Assembly: GCA_021234155.1 (NCBI GenBank)
Contig: JAJEKV010000057.1
Coordinates: 7,835,389 to 7,899,388, forward strand
Origin: Isoetes taiwanensis
Taxonomy: Eukaryota; Streptophyta; Lycopodiopsida; Isoetales; Isoetaceae
Length of the DNA: 64,000 bases
Direction: 5' to 3'
Shown: one piece after another, positions 20,226 through 33,203 of the stretch
Layout of the letters: each line of letters begins with the position of its first letter
How positions within the stretch are numbered: position 1 is the stretch's first letter
Translations under genes and position numbers: made by a program
The notes under the pieces: generated by a model
What the model saw: the letters and a program-made list of their open reading frames with translations, nothing else
What the model was told of the DNA's origin: nothing
Databases searched by the model: none

Positions 20226-21930
20226 CGCTTTGTGATCTCTTAAGAGAAAGGAGTAAAAGGGAGGAGGAAAGGAGAGAAAAGTGAAGGCAAAAGGCATGAA
20301 CAAGGGAAAGGAGAGAGAGAGAAAAGAGAAAAAAAGCGGGGAAAGGGAAGGAAAGAAAAAAGAAAGAGAGGAGAAAGGGGGAAGGGAAAAAGACTCTTAG
20401 AGAAAGGGAAGAGAAAGGAAGAAGGAAAAAGTGAGAAAAAAAAGGAAAGGCAAAGGGTGGAAAGGAGCATGGGAAAGGAAAGGAAGAAAGGGAGAAGAAA
20501 AGAAGAAAGGAGGGGGAAGGGAGTAAGGGGAAGGGGAAGGGAAGGGAAAGGACAAAGGAAGGAAAGAGAAAAAGGAAGAAGGGAAGGAGACGAAAAGAAA
20601 GGAGGAAGGGGGAAGGACAAGAAGAAGGAAGAGGGAAAGAAGAATGTGAAGGGGAAAAGCTTATCAGAAAAGAAGTATATGAGGAAGAAAGAGACAGAGA
20701 AGGAAGGGGAAAGGAAAAGGGAAGAGGAAAAATGAGGAAGGGAAAGCGAGCATGAAAAAGGGAAGAGGGAAAATGATGAAATGGGAAAGTAAGGAAATGG
20801 GAAATAAGGATAAAGAAAAGAAAGGAAAGAAAGAGAAGGGCGTGAAAAGAGAGAGAGAGAACATAGCCCAAGGAAAAGGAAGGGAAAGAGACACAGAAAA
20901 GAGGAAAAAGGAAAGAGGTGAGGAAGAATCGAGAAAGAAATGAGAGGATAAAAAGGAAAGAGAAAGGGATCTGAAGAGGAAAGGAGGAGGAGAAAAGGGA
21001 AGGAAATGAATCTTGGAAGGGGAGTAGGGAAAAGAATTGAGGAAAAGGCATGGGAAGGGAAAAGGAAAAAGCGAAGGAAAGGGGAGGAGGTGTGAGGCAA
21101 AAGGCACGAGGGAAAAGGGAAAAAAGAATACAAGGGAAAAAGGCATGGGAGAAAAGGAAAGGAAAAGGAAAAAGGGAGGAAGGAATAAATAGAAAACAGG
21201 AAAGGGGTAAGAAAGCAAGGGAAAAATGAAGGAAAAAGGGCACCATCAAAGGGAAGAGGAAAGGAATTAGGAAAAAAAGAGGAAAAGGGAAGGAAAAAGG
21301 CTGGAAATGGAAAAGAAATAGAAAAAATAAAAGGGAGGGAAAGTGGAAAAAGAATACGGGAAAAAGCATAAGAGGAAAAGGGAAGAAAAAGGGAGAAGGG
21401 CGAGAAAGAGGAAAGGAGGGTGAACAAAGGGCAAGGCGAAAAGGCATGCAAATGGAAGGAAAAGGCATGGGGAAAAGGGACGAGGGAAAGAAGAGCAAGA
21501 AAGAGTAGAAAGAGAAGGAAAGATGTCAATGGGAAGGAAGGGAAAGGAAAAATAGAGAAGCGGAAAAGGGGAAAGGAAAATTCGGGAAAGGAGGAAATGG
21601 AAGGGAAAAAAGGAGCGAAGAAAAAGGTGGGGAAAGAGGAATGGCGAAATGGGAAGAGAAGGGAAAAGACCTGAAAGGAAGGGAAAAAGAAGCCAAGAAG
21701 AGGCACGGAAAAGGGAAAAAGAAAGAGGAAGGGTGGGGAAAGGAAAAAAAAGGAAAAAGAATCCACCGAAGAGGAAGGTTTGGGAAGAAGGAGGAAGGGC
21801 AACATAGGGAAACAGGATGTGAAAAAAGAAGAAAAAGAAGGAAGAAAGGAAAGCATGCAAGGAAAGAGGGAAAAAGGGAAGTGTGAAAGCGAAGAAAGGA
21901 AAAAGAAAGAGGTAAAAGCGGTAAAAAGAA
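20226..21930. repeat. Polypurine tract, inverted relative of 18025-19935
   Basis: About 1.7 kb of almost pure A and G on the plus strand (GGGAAAAGGGAAGG-type words). It is the same kind of sequence as the Helitron cargo but on the opposite strand. I found no Helitron 5' TC end to its left or hairpin-CTAG end to its right, so if it came from such an element, the ends are lost. Apparent ORFs on both strands are composition artefacts. Confidence 0.85.
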
Positions 21931-24900
21931 TGGTGTCGAATATGTTAACAATGGAGTACTTTTGTGTTATTCTCTCATTGCTAATGACATATCATTTGGG
22001 TCTCGGGTCAACTTATGCCCGGTAGCGGTTGTTCCCGCAATCTACAATTCGATAATGTTCTACAAAGTAAATGGTAGATCTAGGCCTAAGGGGTAATTCT
22101 AGTGGCATTGGCAGATTACGCAGGATATTTTGCAGCCCTCATATAGGTACTCTAGTGCTGCATATTAGAAGGTCTTTGCTTATGTTGATACAGGCCTGTA
22201 AGTTAAAAAAGTAGATGCTTACTTATAATGAAGGGCTCCCTATTATGAAAAATGCAGGTTCAAAACTTGAAGATGGGAGCGAAGCATTCTGTAAGCCCCA
22301 AACATGTGATTTTACTCTTGTGCTTTGCTAAGTTAGGAGATCTCAGTTCAGTGACGCTTTATGTGATGTGATTATTGAGTTGCACAGTGCTGATTTTTGT
22401 TCAAACAGAGCCCTTATGGCTAATAGTGATTGCCCTAGACCATAGCGTTCTTTGGATGCTTAGCCATGTAGTCATAGGTAGATTATTCTTAGCTTTTAGC
22501 TTCTGCTTGATCAAGTTAGATGCATCTACTGTTCCCAACATCTTATTCAGTTTGACAATTTGTCCTCTTATTCAGTTTGGCATTCAGTTTGCTACATGTG
22601 GGCAACGGGGTTGATCATTACGAGTTGCACATCTGCATTTAGTGCATTGCTTAAGTCTATGGACGGGCTGCAAAAATGCATTTAGATAAAAAATAGTGAG
22701 ATATACAGTGACTCTAAGTGGCTTTTTAATTAAATTAAAGTGGACTGGTTGCATATGGATATGAACTTAATGTGTACCTACCTAAGGTCTAATATGCTGC
22801 GTATGAATGATCTACCTTGACACTAAAATCATACAGCAGAGAGAATAAACTAATGATATTGGGCATTGCGCTATGCTATAGAAGCAAGGAAATGCCCAAG
22901 TAATTAAGCTGATCATTTTGTCTAGAAGTCAAGGTTACTTGCAGCTGACATATGGCTCTGGCTCTGTGCAGAAGAAATTAGTACAATGGGTTATCAAGGT
23001 TAAGCTGAAGTTAACAAGGGTCTTGAATATAATATAGCTCTGCCATAGACCTAGGTTTAATGCTTTAAATGCAGGACAGGCTTTGGAACATACGAGCTGC
23101 AAGATTTAGATGCTTATAGTGCAAGATATAAATGCATATTCTTGTGCTTGATTAATATTTTGGCCGATAGATAGCGGTTTTAACGGAGCAGGATAAATGG
23201 GCATCCTGACTTCCTCCGCCCTTATATGTTCAGTGTGCGCACTAGGCGGAGTGTGCATTCAGCGATGCTAGGATGATACGAGACTGGTCTTACCTTCTAT
23301 TTTGGTTATTTAATGATGCAAGGTGAAGGGCGAAGAGCCCAAGAGATCCGTAGCTTATCTGTTAGTGACTTAGGCTCTTACCCTTCTTAGGCTAATTGTC
23401 CTGGGTTTCCCTTTGCGAATGTGAGTTTCTTGCTCTGTGCATGTTTTCCTATTCAAATTTCAAATTGGAGAAGCTACAAGACATGATGACTTTGAGGTCT
23501 ACAATTGCAGCCAATTGTGAGCTACGGTGTTGATTTGAAGAGCGAGGGAATTCTAAACATTCAATCTTATATGGGTTTTTTTTAGTCAGTTCTGAATTCT
23601 TTTTAGGTTTATATATGATGTATTGAACAAGCTTATAATTGGATTGACAAAGAAAGTATTGTTGTAAAGAGAATACGGAAATTCTTTTTGATAAATGACC
23701 ATTTAGGCTTCCAAGTCAAATTTACACCTATTTTGGCTTAAAGTGCATATTAGTGGAAGCAGTCTTTGCAAAGGTCCATGGAAGGTAAAAGAAATGCAGT
23801 GATCAGATTTTTTAAAAAGTTTTTTTTTTTTGATTTGCCGAAGTTTTTTATCTTATGTTATAATGTTATGCAAGTAAGTCGTGGTGCCCAGGGCCCTGCG
23901 GTGGGCGGTCGGGATTAATCTACCCAGCAGGCTGTCTTGTATTATCAATGTTATCTTGTAAGTCGTGTTAGTGCAGGAGCCCCTGGTGGGCGGTGGGATT
24001 AATCACCTTGGGTATAGATAGTGTCACGTTAAAGCCACTTTTTAGCTAAAAAGCAAAAAGTTTGAGCGTGTGGGGTTGGTCTTTGCTGCGCTTGGTTGCT
24101 CACCTATGCTACACACATTCATTCAAGGTTACGGGAGAACTTCTCCCTCATGGAGCACCGCTAATAGTTACCATTCGGCGGTGGCGCACTATAATTGAAG
24201 TGTCATTATTGCGGTCTTTGGAATGAAGTACCACCATTTAAATGAAGTATTAAAATTTACGTGTTAGATGATGATACAATGAATTTTGCTAAAGGTTAAA
24301 ATAGATACACTGCATGTGCTAGGCGTGAACATTTTGGATATTGTTGCATCTTGTTATATTACATCCTCACATGGTGATGGAAGAATTGAAGTTCTTTCAA
24401 GCTATGCTTTCTTTACTTGATGTTATATAAATTGTAATGGGCTCTCTATACGGGAATCTTAGTGATGAGCCCGATTAAAGCTTCAAAAATTTCTTAGTTG
24501 TATTTGTTAGTTGAGATTGGCACGATGTTTTCTAGATGTGCATCATCAAGCACATATATTAGAAACTAAACTTATAAAGAAATATAACATGCAAATGTTA
24601 TTTGCAACTAATACGAACAACTCTATTGGTTATGCAGCCAAACAATTCTATATGCATAATATAGCCTATATTTGATATTGATTCTTTGGCCGACGCATGA
24701 TGCTTAGACGATTAAAATTTGAACATGGAGCAGAGATATATTATGGAATTATTTGAACTAAAACATTCGAGACCAGCCTCGATTCATGTTACACATGTTG
24801 CTCTTTTCATAATTCATCGATTAGTGGTCCATTGTGCTTCATAATCCACCTACGGTTCATGGTTGGTTGTGCTATTCAGTCAAAGATGCGGGGTAAAAGA

Positions 24901-25640
24901 TTGAGCGAGAACAATGTTTATATTTACTTGATTCGAGTTCTCGATAAATGCCAGTTAGTATGATGATTTGGGGATCTCTGTAAAGTTATGTGTGTTAAAA
25001 CACAGGCGAGAATATTAATAAAATACCGCATGACCCGCTGACTTGCTATTTTTGCCCGTTACCCAGTCTCAAATTGCTCTTCCAATACAACATTAGCTTT
25101 TGTTTGATAGCCAGCGTTGTCGCATCGGATCTCGATAAACTAGGTTCAATGAACCTTTAATGTTTTTCAAATTACAAATGTGTTGCAACTACATTTAAGC
25201 GCATTAGAAAAAGTCATTTCACATTCTCATCGGATAGTACATAATTTCTCCCACATATTTTAGATAACATTGTTAGAAAAGCTCCCACCTAATGAATAGA
25301 TCTTTTATGATAGGGAGCATCTCCAAACCCATGTATAATAAATATTTCAACATGAAGAGAGAGTCTTTAATAGTTCTTTTGTACATAGCTGTTTATGATT
25401 CGCACTCAATAAGAGAAGTAAGGAGCAATTTACTACGGTTTTGGGAGGCATAGCATCGAGGGCAACTTCAAATGGCATCTTGGGACATATGAATAGCAGA
25501 TTCAAAAGCAACCATCAATTTATTAAAACTTTTTTTTTCAAAAACAACTTGTACAAATTCTCTGCTTTTATCTTTTTATGTTTAAGGGTCCTTCTTTGTT
25601 GCAACATCTCAATATTAAACCTATGGTATTTGGCATGACT
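21931..25640. other. Unassigned intergenic DNA
   Basis: No intact gene, RNA or complete transposon recognised over about 3.7 kb. Visible structures are a duplicated 47-bp motif near 23874-24004 and a perfect 16-bp palindrome CTTTTTAGCTAAAAAG at 24038-24053. The 79-codon frame at 22375-22614 has no recognisable domain. Confidence 0.4.
23874..24004. repeat. Duplicated GC-rich motif (~84-bp spacing)
   Basis: GTAAGTCGTGGTGCCCAGGG with GGTGGGCGGTCGGGATTAATC at 23874-23920 is repeated with small changes at 23958-24004 (GTAAGTCGTGTTAGTGCAGG, then GGTGGGCGGTGGGATTAATC). Possibly the end of an old retroelement; no class assigned. Confidence 0.55.
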
Positions 25641-25649
25641 GAAAATCCT

Positions 25650-28330
25650 TTACCGGATCTAACTTCTTTTCAATGTATCGACCAAAACTAGAAGCAGATT
25701 ACAAAGGAAGTTACCAAAAGCGAATTATTACTACCGCAGCTTTTCTCATTCGGGGCGAAATGGCTCAAGCTCTCAGCATGCCCGGCAGCGGCCCAGGCAC
25801 CATTCTAGTTTATGGCGATAATGTAAATTCTGAGGTCCCATTTTGAGCCGGATATATCTTGAAAAGGGAGGATATGACCTCCCATAAAAGCGGATAATTC
25901 GTATCTAACTATTGCAGGGTCTCTATCATTTACATGCCAACCTTTAGGTTAATGGAAGTCATCGACTCCCTGGGCGGCCGCCGGAGCAAACAAAGTGTTC
26001 ACCGAAGCCCTTCATTCTTACATTAGTGTCGGTGGGATCGGTATGCATCCCCAAATTTCCTTAGATGTGCAATTGCCATTAAGGAGACATCAAAATTAAA
26101 ACTTGCCATGATTCTTTTGTGATCAATCCCTTTGTTGCCTCTGGCTGCCTCACATGTGCCTCCATACCCCCACCAGGCCGATTGCTATCATTGATCAATT
26201 TCAGTTTGACATCGGTACCATGGCTGTTCGGCGGTACGTGGTTGGGGAGTGACCGAGACCAAATATGGGCGTGCCCAAATCCAGGCTCGCATTATGGATG
26301 GAAGTAGAAGAACATATGTTGCGGTCCTCTTCTTTTGGCAACCAAGTGGGCGGCGGTGTCTTAACTACTATCTTTCTTTGCTTCCAGCCTAGTGAGTGTA
26401 GACAACCCCTCTTGCCATGTGAGCCACGAGAAAGTATTGTATTTTCTTTGAGGCCCAAAAATTCAGTGCTTGCCCGATTACATGGGAAATTGTTCTTCAT
26501 CCATCAACATATACGGAGCCAGCTTTGAGGGGATCTATATCTTGTATATAGTTTTGACTTATATCCTTCTGTGCATGACCTCGCTCATCAACTATGCTCC
26601 ATATTTCATTTGAGTCACAGTATGCCAAATATGACATCAACTTTTAATTATATGCTCATATAATTTTCTGTCCCTTGCACAGTTGATTCGGCGTTCTTCT
26701 AATAGTGGACCAGGACTTCCATTTTGCAAGTCTTCTTCCCGAGATATCTTTGAGGTTATACCTTTATCTTTCCATCTTGCATATAGCCTTCCTAGGGTGT
26801 TGAAGAGCTAGTCTTGGTGTCTTCATTAGTACTCGAAGTGTTTGCTCCACCATATTGAGAAAGATCCACACCTCCCAAGGAATATCTTGAGGGTGAAGCG
26901 AGGCTACCACTTCTGTGGTGATAGAATGTATCGCATTAATGGGGAAGTTCTGCACCAATTTCTAGAATTAAAATAGAATTTTGCGCATTTGCTAGTAGCA
27001 AAGGAGGTAGCGAGGTTTCCCAATCGGATAGCATTTTTGATAAAAGCTATGCCCTTATAATTTCATTATTGTGGAGATAAAATGCTCATGGAGAGCCTCA
27101 GACTTTGCTTAGGTCACAAGCACACGCTTGGATTACAGAAGTCTTTTAAACCAAGACCTCCATCCATTTATTTCTACATACCTCTCTGACTCCAGAAGCA
27201 AGCAGAATGCTCCACCCACTTAGAAATCTTCTAACAATTTGTCTCCATCTGTATGGGCGTGCTTTGGTCCCACTGGATTGAAGGGGAGAGGAAAACAGCT
27301 TAGAGGCACCAAGATGCAAGCGGCAGCACAGCCTCCACTCTTGAGAGCGCCAGGGACCATGATTTTCTTCTTTAGCTTATCCAGTATTTGGGTTCCCTCA
27401 TCCCTTCGGTCCAAGGTCGGGGGCAATACGTCAGGAGCTTAAAGCCCTCGTGTGGCTAACATATCTTTATGTTTGAGGGCTTTGCAGGCTTGAGGATCAA
27501 TGGCCTCATCAGATAGCCATATTAAAGAACATTGCTTTCGATTCAATTCCACACCGTATAAGTGGAGAACAATTGCAACATTACGAGAAACTTTGGGATG
27601 CTACCATCATCATATCTAACAAACACCAAATGGGTAAATACGCAATTTACATCCTTGTTTGCTTGTTGTTCACGGCAGCACCGGCCCATTCAACGCGATC
27701 CATTTCCTGCTTTGCTTTTGACGCATGGAGTTCACTAGATAATGCTATGATAGGGAATACAAGTGCAGGCCAAGGGCGGCCACAGCCAACTCCATGCCTA
27801 AGAGGGAAGAGAGGATAGCGCAAGCCAATTAAGGAGCACTAAATTTGAATCATTTCTATTGCACTTTGAGCCATGCATCTTATGTAGAATCTAATGAGTG
27901 TGTCCCATTCGGTTGTATCGAATGCGAGAGAAGTCTAGTTTGAAGAGTATGCATCTGCTTACTTTCCTTAGACCAATGCATACCTTGTGACCCTTGAGTA
28001 GTTGTCATGTATGCATCTTCGGGCCAGAATGCTGTTGCTCCTTTCCTATATAATTCTGTTCAAGAGGCGACTTTAAGTGCGCTTGCCGATGGCTTGGCAA
28101 CTATTTTATATATATAATTGTTGTAAAGCACTATTGGTCTCACTAATGGATTTGCTTTGGCATGTTGTCAACCTTTGGTACAAGTGTTATATGTAAGATC
28201 AGGTTGCCATTCTTTGGGTGCATTCTTTTTGTGCCCATGTGTCTTTTATCAGCGCCACTAGATCGTGCCCAAGTATATCCCAGTTGACAAAAATTAAGGT
28301 GGGCTTGAAGTCGGGGCAGGCGACTCACAA
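25650..28330 (-). pseudogene. Decayed non-LTR retrotransposon (LINE), RT remnants
   Basis: The minus strand keeps ordered RT landmarks in shifting frames. KLDF is encoded at 27930-27941, followed by EWDTLIRFYIRCMAQ at about 27866-27910, as in the (K)xDFxKAFD...EWD block of plant LINE RTs. A Y-DD remnant (YDDGSI) lies around 27606-27614. ILDKLKKKIM with downstream hydrophobic sequence is at about 27340-27390, matching the region after the active site where plant L1-type RTs have WxKLxKKI...LSLAGR. The order on the minus strand is correct for one element. Many stops and frame changes show it is dead. I did not identify the endonuclease, the ends or a target duplication, so the limits are approximate. 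Confidence 0.6.
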
Positions 28331-29394
28331 CTCGTTGATACTAGAACTTTATGAACTATAAATTTGAGGATCTCTTGTGTGGGAAAGGCTATTTTTAAAC
28401 TTCGCTTGAACTTTTCTACTATCTTTACATCTAAGCGGTCCAAAGGTGATGTAATAGCTGTTCGACGTTCTTTACATGCAATATGTGCGAGGCGTCAACT
28501 CTGGGAGCTGAATTTTCAGGCGGAGTAAGATGGGTTTTCAGCTTCATTATAAAATTTTGAAGGTCTTACCAACCTTTAAATATGAACTTAAAGCCATATT
28601 ATTAAATTAAGACCACGATCTTTAGACCATGCAACCAAGCAAATGCAGAAGGCTCTGGCATAGTATCAAGCCTAGCAAATCTAGAACGAATTTGCCTAAC
28701 TTATTTCGATTATGCCCTACAAGTATTTTATAAACCATAAATACATGGGTGGGTCTTAAGTGTCCCATAGTATAAATATGGGGTCCGGCGTTAGCTCAAG
28801 AGCTACCTACAATACTAGCTAGGGATGAAATTAATCCCCCCCCTCCCAGGAATAAATCAAGCAATTAAATAATACGTCATTAGACAGATCGAGGAGCTTT
28901 ATTGAAACAACAAATTTCATCAAGTATACTTTGTTCAATCAAATGTTATAACTAAAAAATTGTAATAAGCGCCTAGAAAAGCACCATCGGCGATTAATTA
29001 CATTCACAATATCTGACGAATAATTACATGCCGTCGTGGTATATCGGCGTTATATCGATGCATTTTTAGCTGATTATTGAGACGCATAAATTGGCCGCTT
29101 TTACGACGATACATATTTGGCGTATATTACGACGATTAATCATGGCCTTAATCGTGAAACGTGGCGATATGCGGCGGCCAGAGTATCGATCAAGAAAAGC
29201 ATCAAAATAGTATCGTCGATCACGTTCGTCGACTGTCACGTCGGGCAAAAATCTCTCTAACGGTCGGCGATTTTTAGACAAAAATGCTCATTCTCTTGCC
29301 CAGTGGTTGGATCTAGCAGTTGAAGTTATTTTTCACGAATGTAAAAACAATGCGATACATTCCCAAAGTTGAGCACACAAAAGAATATTACTTG
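28331..29394. other. Unassigned intergenic DNA
   Basis: No gene recognised. The stretch 29000-29280 is rich in CGTCG, CGACGAT and CGGCG words and differs in base composition from its surroundings, but has no coding motif. A seven-C run (CCCCCCC) occurs at about 28839. Confidence 0.4.
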
Positions 29395-29834
29395 GTGGTG
29401 TGGTGGTTTGCTTAAGAAATAGCCTCAAAAAACCATACTTCCTTAAGAAATAGGCTAGCGTAAAAAGCATGCCGCCGAAAACCACACTTTTGTAAAAAGC
29501 CATAAAAACTACACCTACTTAAAACCACACCTTAAAACCATACTTACTTTAAAATAGCTAAGTAAAACTATGCCTAGTTATATAAACCACACGAAAAATC
29601 ATATTTCATAAAATAGCTTCTTAGAGCTACACCTGGTTATAAACTACACCACTTCAGAAAACCACATACTTCTCATTAAAAAACAGCCACTTAAAAACTA
29701 CACCCACTTATAAACCACACTTCAAAAAACCATACTTCTTTAAAAACGGCTATTTAAAAACTACTTACTTATAGCGACACCTCAAAAGCGACTTTTCGAT
29801 TAAAAAAATCATACCACTTGACCATACTTCCTTA
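29395..29834. repeat. Degenerate AAACCACACTT / AACTACACC repeat, left part
   Basis: Short units of about 20-30 bases such as AAAACCACACTT, AAAACTACACC and CCATACTTCCTTAAAA recur irregularly. The same text resumes at 32450, so one low-complexity block has been split by the GC-rich insertion between. Confidence 0.7.
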
Positions 29835-32444
29835 AATGTGGCGAGAAATTTTGCATGTATATCCTACACTAGAGCAGCAGACGAGGACGGTGTGATGTGC
29901 TTAGGAAACTGCTGGCGAGAGGATTAACTGGGATAAACGCCCCGCTGGCGGACCTCCGAGGTTCCTGACCTTCCCCGCGTAATCCCGATGGTTTTGATCA
30001 CGAGTGCAAGGAACCTGGCATTTGTCTCGCCAAGTCCTGAAACCACAGCATCTTGATCCGGTGATGCATCTTCTTAAAGCTAAAGAAAGCCCGGTACATT
30101 CTGTGCCATCAAAGGGAAATGTTTTACCTCACGGAACATCATCCAGGACCTTACGGCGAGGTTCTTAGAAAGCGATTACAGCCGGGGAATATCCTCCCCG
30201 GCGGTGGGGAGACAATACATGCATGACTATCACGACCCCTAGAGATTTTATCTGCGGCATTACCCTTGCAAGAAGGCCCGATCTTTGGAAATCCACCGGT
30301 CCGGACGTGGAACAAGGCTGCGGCGTCTTACCGATGGGAAAAGCCCAGGACTTGGATAGCATGCAAGCGGAAATTGCTTAAATTGAAGCGGGCCGTCCAT
30401 AACTCTGATCTTGTGCCTTGTTCAATAAGGCATTACGGAAAGGTTTCCCGCTGCGGTGGACCAATAAGCGAGTTGTTCCGTATATAAAGGCGGTGACCCC
30501 TGCTTTGCCCGATGATATCGAGCAATCATGTGAATTAGGTTCGGTGTTTGCAAAATTGCTTCTTTGGGATTCTTGAAACTAGCGGTTAATGAGAATTTTG
30601 GCCGAAGCGGCCGAAGGTCGCGGGCCCCTCACGAAGCGGGGGGATTCCGGACCGAACACTCAACCGTGACCACATCTTCCGCGTTGCGAACTCGATTGAA
30701 GATAAGGAACCACATGCGTCAGGGATCTATATTGTTGCTTTGTGGATTTTTCGCGAGAAGGCGTTTGACGCGTACTTACCGGGGAAAAACTATGGGCAAA
30801 GGCGCAACAGCGGGGTTCTGCAATAGATTTCTGAGAATGCGATTAATGCGAGGCTATCTGAAAGATGCTTTCGAAGAGATTAGGTTGCAGCGGAACAAGC
30901 CAACCATTTGATGCGCCGTGCTCCGAGGTTGCGTCGGGGATGCCCTCCTCAACATTGTTTGGGCTTTACATTGATCAATTGGAAGGCGAAACTGGCTGAT
31001 AATAGAGGCGATGGAGCTCACCACCTTCTCTATCGGATCATCGGGCCGGTTAATATATCGCGTGATGTGGACCTCCTAGGTTACACACCGGCCCGGACTT
31101 CTGCGGTGACATCGATGCCACTGGACACGATACGCGGCGGTGATATCGCGCGACACAGCTAAGACTAAGGTGGTTTCATATCATCTTCCGCGTCGGGCAG
31201 GAGGTCACCTCCTTCCGATTACCGAGGCCAAAATGTGGAAGTTGCATCCCACATACAAATATTTGGAGTGGGAGTTTCCTTCTAGTAATACCTTTGGGAC
31301 ATCCATACTGACTCTGAATAGCCCGTGAGGCTGGAAGGCCTTATGCAATGCAAAACAATAGTCATAAGCGGAGTTGTATGATTGGGCCCATCGATCCGCC
31401 CTTTGTTCAAAGGTCTTAGTGGAGCACGTCCTTTTATCTTGAGGTGGAGTAGGAACCCGATGGTATCACTTGCTACTTGGAATGACTTGGGCGAGGTCGA
31501 GAAAGCAGCTAGCAAAGTCACGTACGAGCACTAGGGGTGAAGTCCACAGGTCCATATCAAATTCTACTGCGGGGAGCGAGTTCTTGCCTCTTGAGGAGAG
31601 GCGGCCCTTGATAAGCCACATTGTCTATTTTCAGAAGGTGGTCAATATATGGGCGATGCTGCGTCTCTAAACGAAAGCTTATATCATGGCAATGGAGCAC
31701 TTGGCCTGAGCTGCTTCCGGAGGAAAAAAGAGCTCAATGGTTGGCTAGATGGAATGTGCGAGGGGAGCCGCAGGTGCATACATGAAGTAAGCAGTGATTG
31801 CCATAGCGAGGCAATATCTTGATGATTGCTTCCTCGGCCAAGCTTTTGAGATGCTAATGCCCTTGAGCGAGGTCAAGGCGACACACTACCGCAGCCACAT
31901 AAATCCCACATTGGAGCGAGGCGGGAATGCTACCTGCGTGCCCGCGCACATGAAAAGCGCGGACCTCGTGCCTCCATTAGCACGGGGGCACATCATCTTG
32001 AATTAGAAGAACTGAGCCGGATGGATTGGTGAGCCGCGCGGAGCGAGGCTCTGGCCAATCGCGCCAAATGGGAGTCGTGAGGATGAATCTCATACCCTTC
32101 CAAGTTGCCAATATGATCAAATTTGGACCACGATATGTTGGGTTGAGTGAGCTGGCCAGCCGTTACATGTGACATTGACACAGCATCCGTGCACAGTCTT
32201 TGGATCCGCCAGGGAGGTTATGGACATCACGGTCAGCTATGTCTCGGGCACCGCCGACATGTATATAAACATTGGTTAAGTACTTATGCAGTTTAGCCGG
32301 CATTCTTATTCGCCCCATACGGTTTTCCTCGAAACCAGCGCCGAGTGAGAGTTTTGCAGAGGGCGGTAATAAGTTCTTTCTTTCATATAGGTCGTAAGTA
32401 GATTGGCCTCAATGGGCCGATAAAAATCATTCTCATTCTCATTA
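29835..32444 (+). pseudogene. GC-rich decayed LINE with RT motifs (plus strand)
   Basis: Plus-strand RT landmarks occur in order but in different frames: VDF at 30742 with AFD at 30763 (the xVDFxKAFD block), LFGLYIDQLEGE at 30957-30992 (the SPTLFGLYIDxLE block after the RQGCPLSP turn), and AKTKVV with TYKYLEWEF at about 31155-31280 (the SKTKxxVF and TYKYLGxxF blocks after the YADD site). The sequence ends in CGATAAAAATCATTCTCATT with a (CATTCT)n tail near 32420-32440, a simple-repeat 3' tail typical of several non-LTR families. The frame 31140-31328 is the longest relic. The element differs from the LINE at 25.6-28.3 kb in motifs and base composition. It interrupts a CCACACTT-type repeat. The left edge is approximate and truncation at 5' is likely. 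Confidence 0.6.
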
Positions 32445-32449
32445 ACTAA

Positions 32450-32715
32450 AAACAGCCGAAACCCCAAAAAACTATACCTGTATAAACCACACTTTAAAAC
32501 TATACTTCTATAAAAAGACTACTTAAAAACTACACCTAGTTATAAACTACACCTCAAAAAACAACACCTTCTTAAAAACAACACCCCTTCAAAAAATATA
32601 AAGCAACACTTCTTTTTAAAAAGCGACACCTCAAAAAAAGACCACACCTTAAAAAAAAACTATAGCTCATAAAAAAACATACCTCCTTAATAAACCACAA
32701 CTCCACATAACATAT
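32450..32715. repeat. Degenerate AAACCACACTT / AACTACACC repeat, right part
   Basis: Continuation of the block at 29395-29834: TATAAACCACACTTTAAAAC, AAAACTACACCTAG, AAAAAGCGACACC and similar units. It ends about 80 bases before the tandem array begins. Confidence 0.7.
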
Positions 32716-33137
32716 AGATTTTTTGGAACAGCGACATGTGGTCTTTTTGTCTTGTTGTTTTTAGGTGTGGACCAGGTGGGGTGGTGAGTGCCATGCCATG
32801 CTTCATGTTAATCAACCTTGAGCAGCATTTAGGCATATATTCATAGAGGTGATGGCACAGCACCGATCAAACCTTAGAGGGTTATCGCTTAGCGATAAAA
32901 CTTTAGTTGTAGCAAACTACGGTCGTGAATGCGCAATAAGACCTTAATTGATTTAGACATAAATCTATAGAGGGATTATGCCTTGCCGATCAAACCTCAA
33001 AGTGAATTATAGAGGGTTCTGACAATCAATCAAACCTTAGAAGCGTTATCATTGCTCTCAAACTATAGTTGTGGTACAACTTCCGCGATTATGTCGCCGG
33101 CGAGTTCATGAAGTGTCGTACGCTCATAAAATAAGCT

Positions 33138-33203
33138 GACCAAGATGATCGAACCATAAATCTCAGCGCTCAGGAGGCGAAGCTGTAATCCGATAGGCAC
33201 ATG
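33138..33203 (-). pseudogene. tRNA-Arg-like, monomer 1, degraded
   Basis: Keeps GACCAAGATG and CTCAGGAGGCG on plus (acceptor 3' strand and CCT loop), but the D arm and 5' acceptor strand are altered. Confidence 0.4.

Noticed and set aside
18025-21930. Long ORFs (up to 538 codons) on both strands in the pyrimidine/purine tracts
   Set aside because: The translations are only Phe/Ser/Pro/Leu or Lys/Arg/Glu/Gly and reflect base composition. Overlapping frames in all phases look alike.
22330-22620. Possible BTB-like text (DVIIELHSADF...NRALMA)
   Set aside because: The match is short, lacks the conserved core and is followed by stops; not distinguishable from chance.
23821-23832. Poly-T run as a LINE or SINE tail
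   Set aside because: No retroelement body or target duplication found beside it.
31990-32190. Minus-strand ORF in the GC-rich LINE
   Set aside because: Antisense to the RT-derived strand and without motif; treated as a shadow.
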